A DNA stretch of 43,417 nucleotides from a virus. The stretch is taken from positions 1 to 43,417 of the IMG/VR virus record IMGVR_UViG_3300030450_002935, one strand, 5' to 3'. Below are positions 16,544 through 24,208 of the stretch, one piece after another. Positions within the stretch are counted from its first letter, which is position 1. Each line of letters starts with the position of its first letter. The translations under genes and the position numbers were made by a program. A model generated the notes under the pieces. That model was not told the origin of the DNA, did not search any database, and worked only from the letters and a program-made list of their open reading frames with translations.

Positions 16544-18099
16544 TTTTGATTTAGAGATTGGGTTTTTTCGTCGAACTGAAATGAGCCTGCATAACCACTC
16601 CGTCCGAGCATTCGATTTTTGAGGCATCTTGAATGAGTGAGATTTGTTCCCCTAGCGCGACTCAAACTCCAGATCGTGTCAGCTAACTGAACTATTGAGT
16701 GCGAGCCGCGAATGTCATGTAGTTCAGGCATTCCTCCGTTCTCCATGTTTTGAGACTGAGAAGATGAACGGTTGAGATGACTAATAGCGAAGACAGTGCA
16801 TTTAGTAGACGCGATAAAACTTCTAATTTTTGTGATCAAAGAATCTAAATGTCTTGTATCTTGAGCCAATCCACTGCCAATAATCGTTAAGTGATCAAGG
16901 TAGATATGTTGGCAACCAAGAGATCTGACCATATAACTCATCCTTTGCAGAATGACTCTTTCATCTAATGATCCAAAGTGATCAAAAAGTTCTAAGGAGC
17001 CTGATCCGGTTACAAACTTGTCTGCTTGAGCGATTCGTTGCAGTTCCTCATCAGTGAGTCCTGCATAATCTTGTCGAGCATGAAGCTGCATTCCTGCAGC
17101 CATCCCAACGAAACGAAAGATCGCTTCTTCTGCTGTTTCTTCTAAACCAATCCATCCCACTTTTATGCCGCGCTCCATGTCGTGAAGAGCTAATGCTCTA
17201 GCGAAGGTAGTCTTCCCAATTCCTGAGCCCGCAATGAGAACAATGAGTTGGTTGTCATAAAAAGGAGTCTTCTGATTCCAAAAACCAAAACCACATTCTG
17301 TAGCTCTACGGTTAGGTGGTTTTTTAGCTATTCCTGCATAAGCAGAAGCAGGTTTAATTCCATCGGGTCTGAGTTCTTTAGCTGCGTAAACAGCTTCTTT
17401 AACTGCGAGACTTCCTAACTCTTGAAGAGTGTCGTTGGCATCTTTGCGAGGAAAGACAACACGGCGAACTTGTCCAGGCTCAAATAATGAAACAAGTTCA
17501 TTAGCAGCAGCGTTACCAGGCTCATCCATGTCTGTAGCGACATAGATAATTTTGAATCGACTAAAGAAATCAAGTTTTTTCTTGACAAAATTAGCTGCAT
17601 TTTGAGCTCCGTTAGGAACAGAAATTCCTACGATTTTTCCGTGGGTTGAGTAGTAGACGCTGGGGGCATCCATTTCCCCTTCGCAGATTGCACAAGCATC
17701 ATGGAATTGAGGATTTCCGAGATGTGTACCAAACCCTGCGACATTTTTGGCGTCTCCTCGCCATGAGATTTTTTTGTCATCTCTACGAAATTTCTGGGCT
17801 ATGTGTTTGCCAGAGTCATCCCTGTATTGGAAACAAAGGCCATCGTCAGTTTTGAGAATGCCGTATTGATCAAATACTCTTTTTGGGATTCCTCTGTAAG
17901 AATCTGAGGTCCAAGGTTTTAGGTCTTCGAGAACTGTCATTGGCCGAATAGGTTCCGGTCTGGCAGTTTCTTCAGTGGTTTCCCCTTTCGTGAAGGTTTG
18001 ACACGAGAAGCACCACGAGTGGTCCGAGTAGACCGCAAGCGCGTCACTGCTATCGCAGTTGGGACAAGAATCGTGGCGAATAAAACGGGATTCACCCAT
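16516..18099 (-). CDS. Primase-helicase (T7 gp4-like)
   Basis: Encodes 527 residues from ATG 18099, with GGAGG just upstream. The frame reaches 18126 but the Zn motif places the start here. Domains in order: a zinc-binding primase domain (C12-P-N-C15 ... C30-F-S-C33); a TOPRIM catalytic core (CEGEMD near 140, ATDMDEPG near 190); and a RecA-type hexameric helicase with Walker A GSGIGKTT near 291, GLEETAEEA, Walker B IYLDHLTIIG and motif H4 AISHLNRS. The tail ends WEDQDIQF with a terminal Phe, as in T7 gp4, whose acidic Phe-ended tail contacts the polymerase. It unwinds DNA and makes RNA primers at the fork. Since no phage polymerase is encoded, its partner is probably a host enzyme. Confidence 0.93.
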   Translation of the reverse strand: MGESRFIRHDSCPNCDSSDALAVYSDHSWCFSCQTFTKGETTEETARPEPIRPMTVLEDLKPWTSDSYRGIPKRVFDQYGILKTDDGLCFQYRDDSGKHIAQKFRRDDKKISWRGDAKNVAGFGTHLGNPQFHDACAICEGEMDAPSVYYSTHGKIVGISVPNGAQNAANFVKKKLDFFSRFKIIYVATDMDEPGNAAANELVSLFEPGQVRRVVFPRKDANDTLQELGSLAVKEAVYAAKELRPDGIKPASAYAGIAKKPPNRRATECGFGFWNQKTPFYDNQLIVLIAGSGIGKTTFARALALHDMERGIKVGWIGLEETAEEAIFRFVGMAAGMQLHARQDYAGLTDEELQRIAQADKFVTGSGSLELFDHFGSLDERVILQRMSYMVRSLGCQHIYLDHLTIIGSGLAQDTRHLDSLITKIRSFIASTKCTVFAISHLNRSSSQSQNMENGGMPELHDIRGSHSIVQLADTIWSLSRARGTNLTHSRCLKNRMLGRSGYAGSFQFDEKTQSLNQKWEDQDIQF

Positions 18100-18292
18100 C
18101 GCCTCCACCCGAAGTAGGGCGATCAATGACCAAGCCTCTTGATTTACCTGCGTTAACTGCTAAATACTCTTCAGTTGTGAAGTGCTTATGGCACTTTTTA
18201 CAGAGTCGATAACGCCTAATAGTGCCTATTTCACTTCTAGGTTGAGTCTTTACTATTGACTCTTCACTACCACAGTGAGGACAAGGGATCAT
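18092..18292 (-). CDS. Small zinc-ribbon protein
   Basis: Encodes 66 residues. ATG 18292 overlaps the RusA-like stop as ATGA. The N-terminus has CPHCGSEESIVKT ... YRLCKKCHKHFTTEEYL, two CxxC knuckles spaced as in a zinc ribbon and reminiscent of the N-terminus of NrdR (CPxC ... RRRxC ... FTTxE). It lacks the ATP-cone, so it is only the ribbon. It may bind DNA or RNA. It lies between resolvase and primase-helicase in a coupled replication operon. Confidence 0.75.
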   Translation of the reverse strand: MIPCPHCGSEESIVKTQPRSEIGTIRRYRLCKKCHKHFTTEEYLAVNAGKSRGLVIDRPTSGGGDG

Positions 18293-18666
18293 AGGTCTTC
18301 CTCCCAAACGAGATTCAGAACTATGTGAGCTTCTTTTTCTTTGGTTCTAAACCATTTCATTGTTACGCAACCAATAACTTTGACGTTGTCGTCCTTCCAA
18401 AGGATTTCATTGCCAGCGTCTAATACAGCACCCAGTCGATTGTCCAAATCTCCGCGAGCTGGACCCATAAAAGTGACGTTTAAATTGGTCACGTAGTCCA
18501 GAGGTTTTTTCATCCAAAACTCAGACATGTGAGCCTTGGCTTTTTCAATCCATCGCTTATAAATCGGATCGTTGTAAGGGCGGCGTTGACCCATAAAGGA
18601 TCTTGGACGCGGCTTGGAAATAGGACGTAAAGGCAGGATTATTTCCTGACTTTTAAGCATTCCCAT
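18289..18666 (-). CDS. RusA-like Holliday-junction resolvase
   Basis: Encodes 125 residues. The RusA pattern is visible: an N-terminal strand followed by KPRPRSFMGQRRPYNDP; GPARGDLDNRLGAVLDA with the catalytic Asp pair in the GDLDN motif; then a third acidic cluster, WKDDNVKVIG. RusA enzymes resolve Holliday junctions and may take the place of T7 gp3 endonuclease I here, debranching replicating DNA before packaging. The start overlaps the SSB stop (TGATG). Confidence 0.85.
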   Translation of the reverse strand: MGMLKSQEIILPLRPISKPRPRSFMGQRRPYNDPIYKRWIEKAKAHMSEFWMKKPLDYVTNLNVTFMGPARGDLDNRLGAVLDAGNEILWKDDNVKVIGCVTMKWFRTKEKEAHIVLNLVWEEDL

Positions 18667-19232
18667 CAGAAGGGAACCTGTTCTTTCTCACTTACTGAAT
18701 AACCAGTTGGAATCACTTCAAAGACTTCTTCGTCTTTAGGGAAAGAAGAACCTCCTGAATACTCGACTAAATCAACGACTTGCATTTTTATGGGCTGCAA
18801 TGTCATGCCAGCACCTGCTTTGTTACTCCAGGGATAAATACTGAAAGCAATAATGACTTTTGAGCCGTTGCCTATTTCGGTATTTGTAGGCCAAGGAGCA
18901 CGCCTGCTATCCATGACTATTGGTCCTTCTGATTTGCTGCCATCTTTCTGAACAAAACAAGGCAACTTAAATTTGAGAACTAATTTTGAAGAATCTTCTT
19001 TGTCAGGTAAACAGTTAAACCAGTAAGTATTTTTCTTAGCTTGAGTTCCATGAAGTTCGTGAAACTTTTGCTCCATCATCATCGTGAATTCGATGACATT
19101 TTTATCTTGACCGTCAAGAAGCATCTCAGCGGTCCACTCGAAACCATTTTTGTCATAGTTTTCACGAGCTTCACCCAGGAGTTTGCACCAACGCACCTCC
19201 CCTAGTGGTGTTTTAATTAATTCTTTGGTCAA
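18666..19232 (-). CDS. Single-stranded DNA-binding protein (T7 gp2.5-like)
   Basis: Encodes 188 residues from a TTG start (no ATG is available in frame near the 5' end). The fold pattern matches gp2.5-type SSBs: TPLGEVRWCKLLGEARENYDKNGFEWTAEMLL, a basic central part, APWPTNTEIGNGSKVIIAFSIYPW, then PIKMQVVDLVEY. The C-terminus is acidic and ends SVSEKEQVPF. T7 gp2.5 also ends in Phe, but the Pro-Phe tip is like bacterial SSB (DDDIPF), which recruits host replication and repair proteins. It protects ssDNA and organises the fork. It heads the operon SSB, RusA, zinc ribbon, primase-helicase. Confidence 0.85.
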   Translation of the reverse strand: MTKELIKTPLGEVRWCKLLGEARENYDKNGFEWTAEMLLDGQDKNVIEFTMMMEQKFHELHGTQAKKNTYWFNCLPDKEDSSKLVLKFKLPCFVQKDGSKSEGPIVMDSRRAPWPTNTEIGNGSKVIIAFSIYPWSNKAGAGMTLQPIKMQVVDLVEYSGGSSFPKDEEVFEVIPTGYSVSEKEQVPF

Positions 19233-19274
19233 TGGCCCTATAGATAGTGTTGGCTCAATGAATATACACTGCTC

Positions 19275-19286
19275 TGCGAGCTCGTA
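19275..19286 (-). promoter_or_regulatory. TAC-N6-GCA element before SSB operon
   Basis: On the minus strand TAC GAGCTC GCA in the flanking context CCACTAC...GCAGAGC, about 43 bases before the SSB start and between it and the RNA polymerase stop. It is a variant of the recurrent element (GCA for GTA), matching the variant upstream of the terminase-small-like gene. Confidence 0.4.
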
Positions 19287-19304
19287 GTGGTCATGCGATA
19301 CATG

Positions 19305-21701
19305 TCAGGAAAACAAATAGAGATTTGTACCTATTTTGCCTGGATCAAGCTCGCCAAGTGAAGGGATCTTTGGCAGGGAGATCCCAGTTGCTACTTGGAC
19401 TTCATCCCTAAATCCTACTAGCCAGTTAGGGGCATATAAAGCGCCAAAGGTATCATGCAACAATTCATGAACAGCCTTTGCGTCAGTCGCATGAACAGCA
19501 AAACAATCGTGATTCGTTAGGACTTCAATCTGTTGCTCTCCGGCAGCGTAACAAAAGTTGTGTAGGAAGGTAGCATCCATTGCATGAGTGAAATTAGCTG
19601 CAATTCCTTTATTGGCCTTTGTCGCTGATAAAGGAGAATTTGTATTTTGCTCGTCAAGCTTCATTGAGATTTTTGTTCCAAATAAAAGAGTATCTATTCG
19701 TCTTCGTTTAGGTTCTCGATCTGCAATTTTCATCGGCCAGCCAGATGGAGTTGTCCATTCCAGTGGGTAATCTTTTGTCAAAACTTTTCTAGTTACTTTT
19801 TTAAGCCAGCTTTTCAATTCCAATACAGGAGTAATTCTTGACTTCATCTCTGCCCATAAATGACTTGCCAAGTATTTAGCTGGCAAAGCGACTCGAAATG
19901 AATACTGATCTAAAGGGGTATAGCCAAGATAGGTATCCAAGGCATCTACCAATGAATCGCAGAGAGACATGTAGGAGCCTCCATAAGGGGCTGCAAGGAT
20001 TGGCTTCTTACAGAGACTTCGATCTATTCCTCTCTCCAGCCATAACTCTGCAACGATCCTTTCTCTCTCTTCTCCGAATTGAAGGTCATTGACCAGTCTT
20101 GCTGTTACTCCCTCCGCTACAACTGTGTATAAGTCTTGGGGGTCGGAGCCATATAAATTGCACAATCTTCCAACTGTTTTATCTCTCAACAGGGCTGCAA
20201 TAATCCCGCACCCTGAAGTGGTCTGATCGAACCGAACTGGCACCCCAGTTTTACCTGTATCAAGTACCTCTTTTACCCCCTTACATGTCTGTAAATACTG
20301 CCAGGGATCCTTAGCATTCCTCCACAATTGCAAATTACCTAAAGGGTCAGAACCAACTGCTTTTATTTCTTCAATATGCTTTTCCCCCCAACGCAAACGC
20401 TTTTCCCAAGTGGTTCTATTCAGACCGTTATGACCTGCTGCAGACCTTAGTAACCAATTCAATCCTTCCTGGTCTACATGCTTCTTATTTGCAAATGAAA
20501 TTATGGATTTCTCATAGTCTGGCCCTTGAGTTGTGCAGTATTTATTGCTGGTGTAGACCCTTCCTCTATGGCAAGCGTGATATGCCTGCCAGATCTTTTT
20601 ACCTGCAAGTTCTTCTGCTAATTGGATAGACCTTTCGATCTTTATACGTCTTGAACGGTTCTGTTCTCTGTCACGGTGCGCTTGAGATGCTAGACGATTT
20701 CGTTGTTTAAGCTCATCTTTTCCAGGCTCATTACCTAGTCGGTCAGGAACTTGTAATGGCACTTTTCGACAAGGCCAAAGTCCATCTATTCCGTTATCCC
20801 ATGTCTTTCTTAGAAGTCTCACTAGTTCTTCGCTGACTTCTAGCTCTGTTTCTTGCAAATGGTTTACGACACCAATAAATTTTTCTAAATCAGCTTGCCT
20901 GTAATGCTCGATTCCTATCGAGTCTTTGACCTCTATGTCTTGGACGGGAACCCTAATCAAACATTCTTCGTTGCCAAGTATCCCGCCTCCGTAAAGACCA
21001 GGCCATGTTTCGGGAGGGCAAATCATTGCCGTATGTGAGACGCGATAATTTCGTGGAGGACAATTTTTGATGAATTCTTCAGCCTCTTCTGAAGGCAATA
21101 CAAATCGAGGTTGTGTTCTTCCAACCCTCTGCCTCACGACTTTTACTAAACCTGCAGCTTGAATATGGTCTAAAAGGAATTGACCGATTTGTAGCCTCGA
21201 AAGATTATTGAATTCAGGGACAGGACATCCGAGTTCTCTCATTATTTCTCTACTGCTGATCTTGTTTCTACTTAGTCCTTGTCTCATTAAACGCCTTAAT
21301 TCCAATGGACTTTTATTTTCTAGCCTCATTAATCTGCATTCCTTTTCAATAGCACTTCCAATGTTTTGACAGAAGGTGGCAAGCCTTTGTTTTCGGCTTA
21401 ATTGGTCAATGGTTCCAATGAGTGCAATAGCTGCAATCTGGTGAACACTTTTAAAAGGATCGAAAAAAGGTATCGCTGCTCCATGTGTTCTTGCTGCTGA
21501 AGGATCCTTTAAATGATTTACAAAAGCTTTCTCTATGGATCTTGCAACTTCATCAACACAGGTTTCATATAACTTCTGCCCATAATTCAAGGCACTCTCT
21601 CTTCCTAACGATTTGATTCTTCTTTCATTGGTTTCATGTGAACTTTTTGCACGATACTCAGCAGTTCTTTGGCGTTGACTTTGCTCGCGAATGAGGTGCA
21701 A
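19305..21701 (-). CDS. T7-like single-subunit DNA-dependent RNA polymerase
   Basis: Encodes 798 residues from TTG 21701, the only start codon between an in-frame stop and the conserved region. It is somewhat shorter than T7 gp1 (883). Recognisable family motifs are DQTTSGCGIIAALLRDKTVGRLCNL (palm motif A with catalytic Asp, T7 D537 region), KKPILAAPYGGSYMSL (the Lys/Tyr helix, T7 K631/Y639 region) and LTNHDCFAVHA (His-Asp motif C, T7 D812 region). The C-terminus is LYLFS; T7 ends in FAFA. It transcribes phage middle and late genes from phage-specific promoters, for which the TAC-N6-GTA elements are candidates. It lies next to integrase. Confidence 0.93.
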   Translation of the reverse strand: MHLIREQSQRQRTAEYRAKSSHETNERRIKSLGRESALNYGQKLYETCVDEVARSIEKAFVNHLKDPSAARTHGAAIPFFDPFKSVHQIAAIALIGTIDQLSRKQRLATFCQNIGSAIEKECRLMRLENKSPLELRRLMRQGLSRNKISSREIMRELGCPVPEFNNLSRLQIGQFLLDHIQAAGLVKVVRQRVGRTQPRFVLPSEEAEEFIKNCPPRNYRVSHTAMICPPETWPGLYGGGILGNEECLIRVPVQDIEVKDSIGIEHYRQADLEKFIGVVNHLQETELEVSEELVRLLRKTWDNGIDGLWPCRKVPLQVPDRLGNEPGKDELKQRNRLASQAHRDREQNRSRRIKIERSIQLAEELAGKKIWQAYHACHRGRVYTSNKYCTTQGPDYEKSIISFANKKHVDQEGLNWLLRSAAGHNGLNRTTWEKRLRWGEKHIEEIKAVGSDPLGNLQLWRNAKDPWQYLQTCKGVKEVLDTGKTGVPVRFDQTTSGCGIIAALLRDKTVGRLCNLYGSDPQDLYTVVAEGVTARLVNDLQFGEERERIVAELWLERGIDRSLCKKPILAAPYGGSYMSLCDSLVDALDTYLGYTPLDQYSFRVALPAKYLASHLWAEMKSRITPVLELKSWLKKVTRKVLTKDYPLEWTTPSGWPMKIADREPKRRRIDTLLFGTKISMKLDEQNTNSPLSATKANKGIAANFTHAMDATFLHNFCYAAGEQQIEVLTNHDCFAVHATDAKAVHELLHDTFGALYAPNWLVGFRDEVQVATGISLPKIPSLGELDPGKIGTNLYLFS

Positions 21702-21942
21702 GGCATCTTTTTACTGTTCGGATGAAACCTATTCGCTAAGGGGCCGTATGTCCAGCCTTTATTTGCCTGAGAAGCTAGTGAACGATTGATTTACACCCTC
21801 GTAGAGACCTAAAAGATGAATTATGAGTTCGGCTGAACCTAGTACTGGACTGGGTTCTTTGACTTAGCTCTCTTAGGAAGATTCTAAGCCTTTACAAATA
21901 CATTGATCAGGTGAATAGTCCGAATAATTGTTGTAATGCAAT
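21702..21942. promoter_or_regulatory. Intergenic region between tRNA/integrase and RNA polymerase
   Basis: A 241-base gap without a convincing reading frame. It contains TAC ACCCTC GTA at 21792-21803 (minus strand TACGAGGGTGTA), about 90 bases before the RNA-polymerase start. It flanks the tRNA carrying the presumed attachment site, so it may also hold integrase arm sites. I see no strong terminator hairpin. Confidence 0.5.
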
Positions 21943-22014
21943 GGGGGTCGCGAGGATCGAACTCGCCTTAACTCCATTATGAGTGGAGCGCATTCACCAG
22001 ATTGCTAGACCCCC
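21943..22014 (-). tRNA. tRNA with CAU anticodon (Met or Ile2), probable attachment site
   Basis: The minus strand folds as a 72-base cloverleaf: acceptor GGGGGTC/GACCCCC (7 bp); D arm GCA/TGC with CTGG in the loop; anticodon stem CTCCA/TGGAG around loop CTCATAA (anticodon CAT); variable loop TTAAG; T stem GCGAG/CTCGC with loop TTCGATC. The discriminator base is A and no CCA is encoded. The anticodon stem lacks the GGG/CCC pairs of an initiator, so elongator Met or Ile2 is likelier. Its first base follows the integrase stop codon directly. Integrases commonly target tRNA genes, so this is probably also the attP core, and a complete tRNA would restore the host gene on integration. Confidence 0.9.
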
Positions 22015-22881
22015 TTAAGCCGCCTCTCTTAGCTTCGTCAAAGCATCAAATGCCTTTGCGTGCTGGTCGTGTGGCATGTGAACGTACCTCTGACACATCT
22101 GTTCAGAAGAATGTCCAAGCCAAGCAGCTATCTCCAAACTAGAGCATCCTCGCCTTCCTAACCGCGTCGCGCATGTGTGTCTTGTTGCTTTGATAATAAA
22201 TGTTTTATGAATCCCGCATCTCTCTAGAGATTTTTTTACCTGGAAATACAATTCATTTTTGTCAATTTTCCAAACTTTTATTGAGTTAAGTTTAGGAACC
22301 TGTAGCTTGGCTATGTCAAACGCAAGAGGAGTTAAAGGAAGAACTCTATTTGCAGTTTTATTGTCATGTGCTCTTTTGAAAAATGTTACTGTTTTGTTTT
22401 TAAAATCATAATCCTCTCTGGTCTGTCTTCTCATCTCTATGGGACGGCATCCCATCTCAATTAAAAAGACAAAAAACCTTGCTATATCAGACCTTCCACG
22501 CCTTATTAAGTCTTCGCATACTGCGTCTATTTCTGGATCCTCCCATACTATGTTCTTGTGATTATCAAGAGTTAAATTGCGAGGCATCTCTGGCAAGTGT
22601 TCAACATCTCCGAAAAGAACTGCCATTTGACGCATAGTTTTTAACGTGCTTATTTTCGCGTTAATTGTTGCATTGGAATTTCCCAATACCTCTGAACAAT
22701 ATTCTCTAAACTTCATTACTTCTTTTGCATTTGCCTCGACAATTGGCATTCCAGGGCCAAGAAATTCAATCAATCCTGTTGCCCTTTGAATAGTTGTATG
22801 GGCAGCCTGTTGGCTTTTCCATTGGGTTGAAACTGCTTTGTTGAAGGCTTGTTTAAGTGTGTAATTTGAGGGTTTGGTCAT
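22015..22881 (-). CDS. int: Tyrosine-family site-specific integrase
   Basis: Encodes 288 residues. An N-terminal core-binding domain (residues about 5-95) is followed by the catalytic domain with Arg in MGCRPIEMRR (R146), KATRHTCATR (R234), LGHSS (H257) and the nucleophile RYVHM (Y266). The usual first His of the H-x-x-R box is Lys here (K231-A-T-R234), a tolerated variation in some integrases. It would catalyse recombination between attP and a host tRNA gene. Its stop codon abuts the tRNA. The ATG is preceded directly by two overlapping copies of ACCACGACCA and lacks a Shine-Dalgarno. It is followed on the same strand by the tRNA and RNA polymerase. Confidence 0.92.
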   Translation of the reverse strand: MTKPSNYTLKQAFNKAVSTQWKSQQAAHTTIQRATGLIEFLGPGMPIVEANAKEVMKFREYCSEVLGNSNATINAKISTLKTMRQMAVLFGDVEHLPEMPRNLTLDNHKNIVWEDPEIDAVCEDLIRRGRSDIARFFVFLIEMGCRPIEMRRQTREDYDFKNKTVTFFKRAHDNKTANRVLPLTPLAFDIAKLQVPKLNSIKVWKIDKNELYFQVKKSLERCGIHKTFIIKATRHTCATRLGRRGCSSLEIAAWLGHSSEQMCQRYVHMPHDQHAKAFDALTKLREAA

Positions 22882-22900
22882 GGTCGTGGTCGTGGTCAGC
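22881..22900 (-). promoter_or_regulatory. Double ACCACGACCA motif at integrase start
   Basis: On the minus strand CTGACCACGACCACGACC runs straight into the ATG. It consists of two copies of ACCACGACCA offset by 6 bases, the last A being the A of the start codon. The same decamer stands 11-13 bases before six other start codons in this genome. The gap to the upstream gene is only 26 bases, so a transcript started here would be essentially leaderless. Confidence 0.6.
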
Positions 22901-22907
22901 GGGATTT

Positions 22908-23225
22908 TTAGATATTGTCGATAGTCCTCATTAGTGCATGTCCTTTTTTTGTCAGTCTGACTCTGTACCTGCGGCCTTCCTTAGGGTCAATAAAGACCTC
23001 AACAAGGCCTAAGCACTTTTTTCTGTGTCTGACATTTTCTCCTAATGAATTGACTATGCGACTAGCAGAAGCATTTGAAATTTTGAATTCATCTTCGATC
23101 TCTCTATAAGTGCAGGAGTCTTTTTTTCCTACAAAGAGTAAGACTTGCGCGTGATGAATCGGTATAACGCAGGGATCCAAAGCTCCCAGAATTTCAAGCA
23201 AAGCCTCGGCTTGATTTTTATCCAT
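22908..23225 (-). CDS. Winged-helix (MarR-like) DNA-binding protein
   Basis: Encodes 105 residues. Helix-turn-helix and wing features: TYREIEDEFKISNASASRIVNSLG (residues about 39-62), then a beta wing, VEVFIDPKEGRRYRVRLTKKGHALM. This matches small MarR/PadR-like regulators. It lies directly upstream of integrase and is preceded by a 270-base gap with regulatory-looking sequence. Together with a second winged-helix gene at 23497 it is a candidate controller of integrase expression or of the lytic-lysogenic choice. The target is unknown. Confidence 0.75.
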   Translation of the reverse strand: MDKNQAEALLEILGALDPCVIPIHHAQVLLFVGKKDSCTYREIEDEFKISNASASRIVNSLGENVRHRKKCLGLVEVFIDPKEGRRYRVRLTKKGHALMRTIDNI

Positions 23226-23467
23226 GAAAGGATCGGACTCCTAAAGCCCCGTGAAGGGATGCGACTGACATCATAGGTAATTCGTATGTAGATCCGTGAG
23301 CTGAGGTTACTCCGGCACAGGTGAGCGGCCAAGTGGCCTTCTCGCCCCTGTAATGGAATGACAAATGAAGCAATAAGGTTGCACACCTTCCTTAGTTAGA
23401 ATCGCATGGTGGTAGGTATTGCCTAGCATACACATCCTCAGTACTCCTTGTATCTGCAAATGTCCAC
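23226..23467. promoter_or_regulatory. Intergenic region upstream of winged-helix/integrase genes
   Basis: About 240 bases with no convincing gene; an 85-codon frame (23129-23386) overlaps the winged-helix gene and lacks protein-like features. On the minus strand it holds TTACAGGGGCGAG (23341-23353), a relaxed match to the recurrent TAC-N6-GTA element, about 115 bases before the regulator start. It also holds a GGCCACTTGGCC dyad and an AGGAG 15 bases before the regulator ATG. Confidence 0.4.
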
Positions 23468-23491
23468 AAAAAAGGGGACTGTTACGTCCCC
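23468..23491 (-). terminator. Rho-independent terminator of early minus operon
   Basis: On the minus strand GGGGAC-GTAACA-GTCCCC, a perfect 6-bp stem, is followed by TTTTTT. It lies just after the stop of the winged-helix gene at 23497 and so closes the transcription unit running down from about 26.9 kb. Confidence 0.8.
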
Positions 23492-23496
23492 GTGTA

Positions 23497-23841
23497 TCAA
23501 ATGAGACCAGCTTCTCGAAGGAGATGCTTTCCTCCTTTGGACAGTGTCACCTTGTAAAAAGGAGCGCCCACAAGAGAAAGTCTTTTTTTATCTCGATTAA
23601 GCAAATGCAAATGAGGTTCAATGAGTTCTTCTTTTTTTGAATCCCATCTAGGTGTCATTGCTAGTACTGCTCGCGAGATTTGAGCTTTCGGTGCTCCGGT
23701 CAATTCACTTAGTTCTCTAAATGTCTTAGGAGCTTGCGCTACGTATAAAAGACATTCAATCCCTAAGGCAGAGACCTGACCTCCTTTGCTGTTTGCTCTC
23801 AAGTAAGAAAGCAAACGCGCAAGACTTGATAGATTTTTCAT
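23497..23841 (-). CDS. Winged-helix (MarR-like) DNA-binding protein, second copy
   Basis: Encodes 114 residues. The HTH is in KTFRELSELTGAPKAQISRAVLAMTPRWD (residues about 38-66), with a wing and a final helix VTLSKGGKHLLREAGL. Its architecture parallels the 105-residue regulator at 22908. Its start overlaps the upstream membrane-protein gene by ATGA. It is the last gene before a strong terminator. It is a likely repressor or activator of phage early genes. Confidence 0.7.
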   Translation of the reverse strand: MKNLSSLARLLSYLRANSKGGQVSALGIECLLYVAQAPKTFRELSELTGAPKAQISRAVLAMTPRWDSKKEELIEPHLHLLNRDKKRLSLVGAPFYKVTLSKGGKHLLREAGLI

Positions 23842-24095
23842 CTCAAGACTCGAGGCAGCTTTTCTATTGATTTTTTTAACTCTTCCCTTGCCTCTCTATT
23901 AATTTCGGCAACCCCTTTTACATAAGCCTCAACATCAGCTTGAGTTCTGAGTTTTTTTGAACGCAATTGTTTGTGCTTTGTGTAAAACTTTGTGTAAAAA
24001 GTTGATTCCCTTGATTTAGAGAATTTTTTCAAAAGGAAATAAGAGGCCCCCATAAGGAGCCCTAAATAAAGGAGTAAAGAAAGAATGGTATTCAT
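23838..24095 (-). CDS. Small N-terminally membrane-anchored protein
   Basis: Encodes 85 residues. A hydrophobic helix at residues 3-22 (TILSLLLYLGLLMGASYFLL) is followed by a strongly basic helical tail (KKFSKSRESTFYTKFYTKHK ... NREAREELKKSIEKLPRVLR). It probably sits in the inner membrane with a cytosolic tail. ATGA overlaps at both ends tie it to the neighbours. The function is unknown; early expression suggests host take-over or exclusion, which is only a guess. Confidence 0.65.
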   Translation of the reverse strand: MNTILSLLLYLGLLMGASYFLLKKFSKSRESTFYTKFYTKHKQLRSKKLRTQADVEAYVKGVAEINREAREELKKSIEKLPRVLR

Positions 24096-24208
24096 TTACT
24101 TTTTACCCCCTTCGGTTGACCTTCCTTAAGAATTTTAAGGATTTTCTCAAGAGTGACAGCAATGCGATGAATGTCGCGCTCTGTTTCGGTGTTGTATTGA
24201 CGGGTCAT
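24092..24208 (-). CDS. Micro-gene, 38 residues
   Basis: Encodes MTRQYNTETERDIHRIAVTL followed by a basic end (EKILKILKEGQPKGVKSK). ATG 24208 overlaps the upstream TGA and its own TGA overlaps the next ATG, giving perfect ATGA coupling on both sides. That is strong evidence that it is translated despite its size. It is predicted to be a single amphipathic helix. No family is recognised. Confidence 0.65.
   Translation of the reverse strand: MTRQYNTETERDIHRIAVTLEKILKILKEGQPKGVKSK

Noticed and set aside
22015-22881. Integrase inactivation because the first catalytic His is Lys (KATRH)
   Set aside because: Both Arg, the LGH His and the Tyr nucleophile are intact and the His/Lys substitution is tolerated in this family, so I do not call it broken.
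23129-23386. An 85-codon minus-strand reading frame
   Set aside because: It overlaps the winged-helix gene, has no ribosome site and the composition is not protein-like.
23469-23500. TAC-N6-GTG match as another promoter-like element
   Set aside because: It falls inside a perfect hairpin followed by six T on the minus strand, which explains it better as a terminator.
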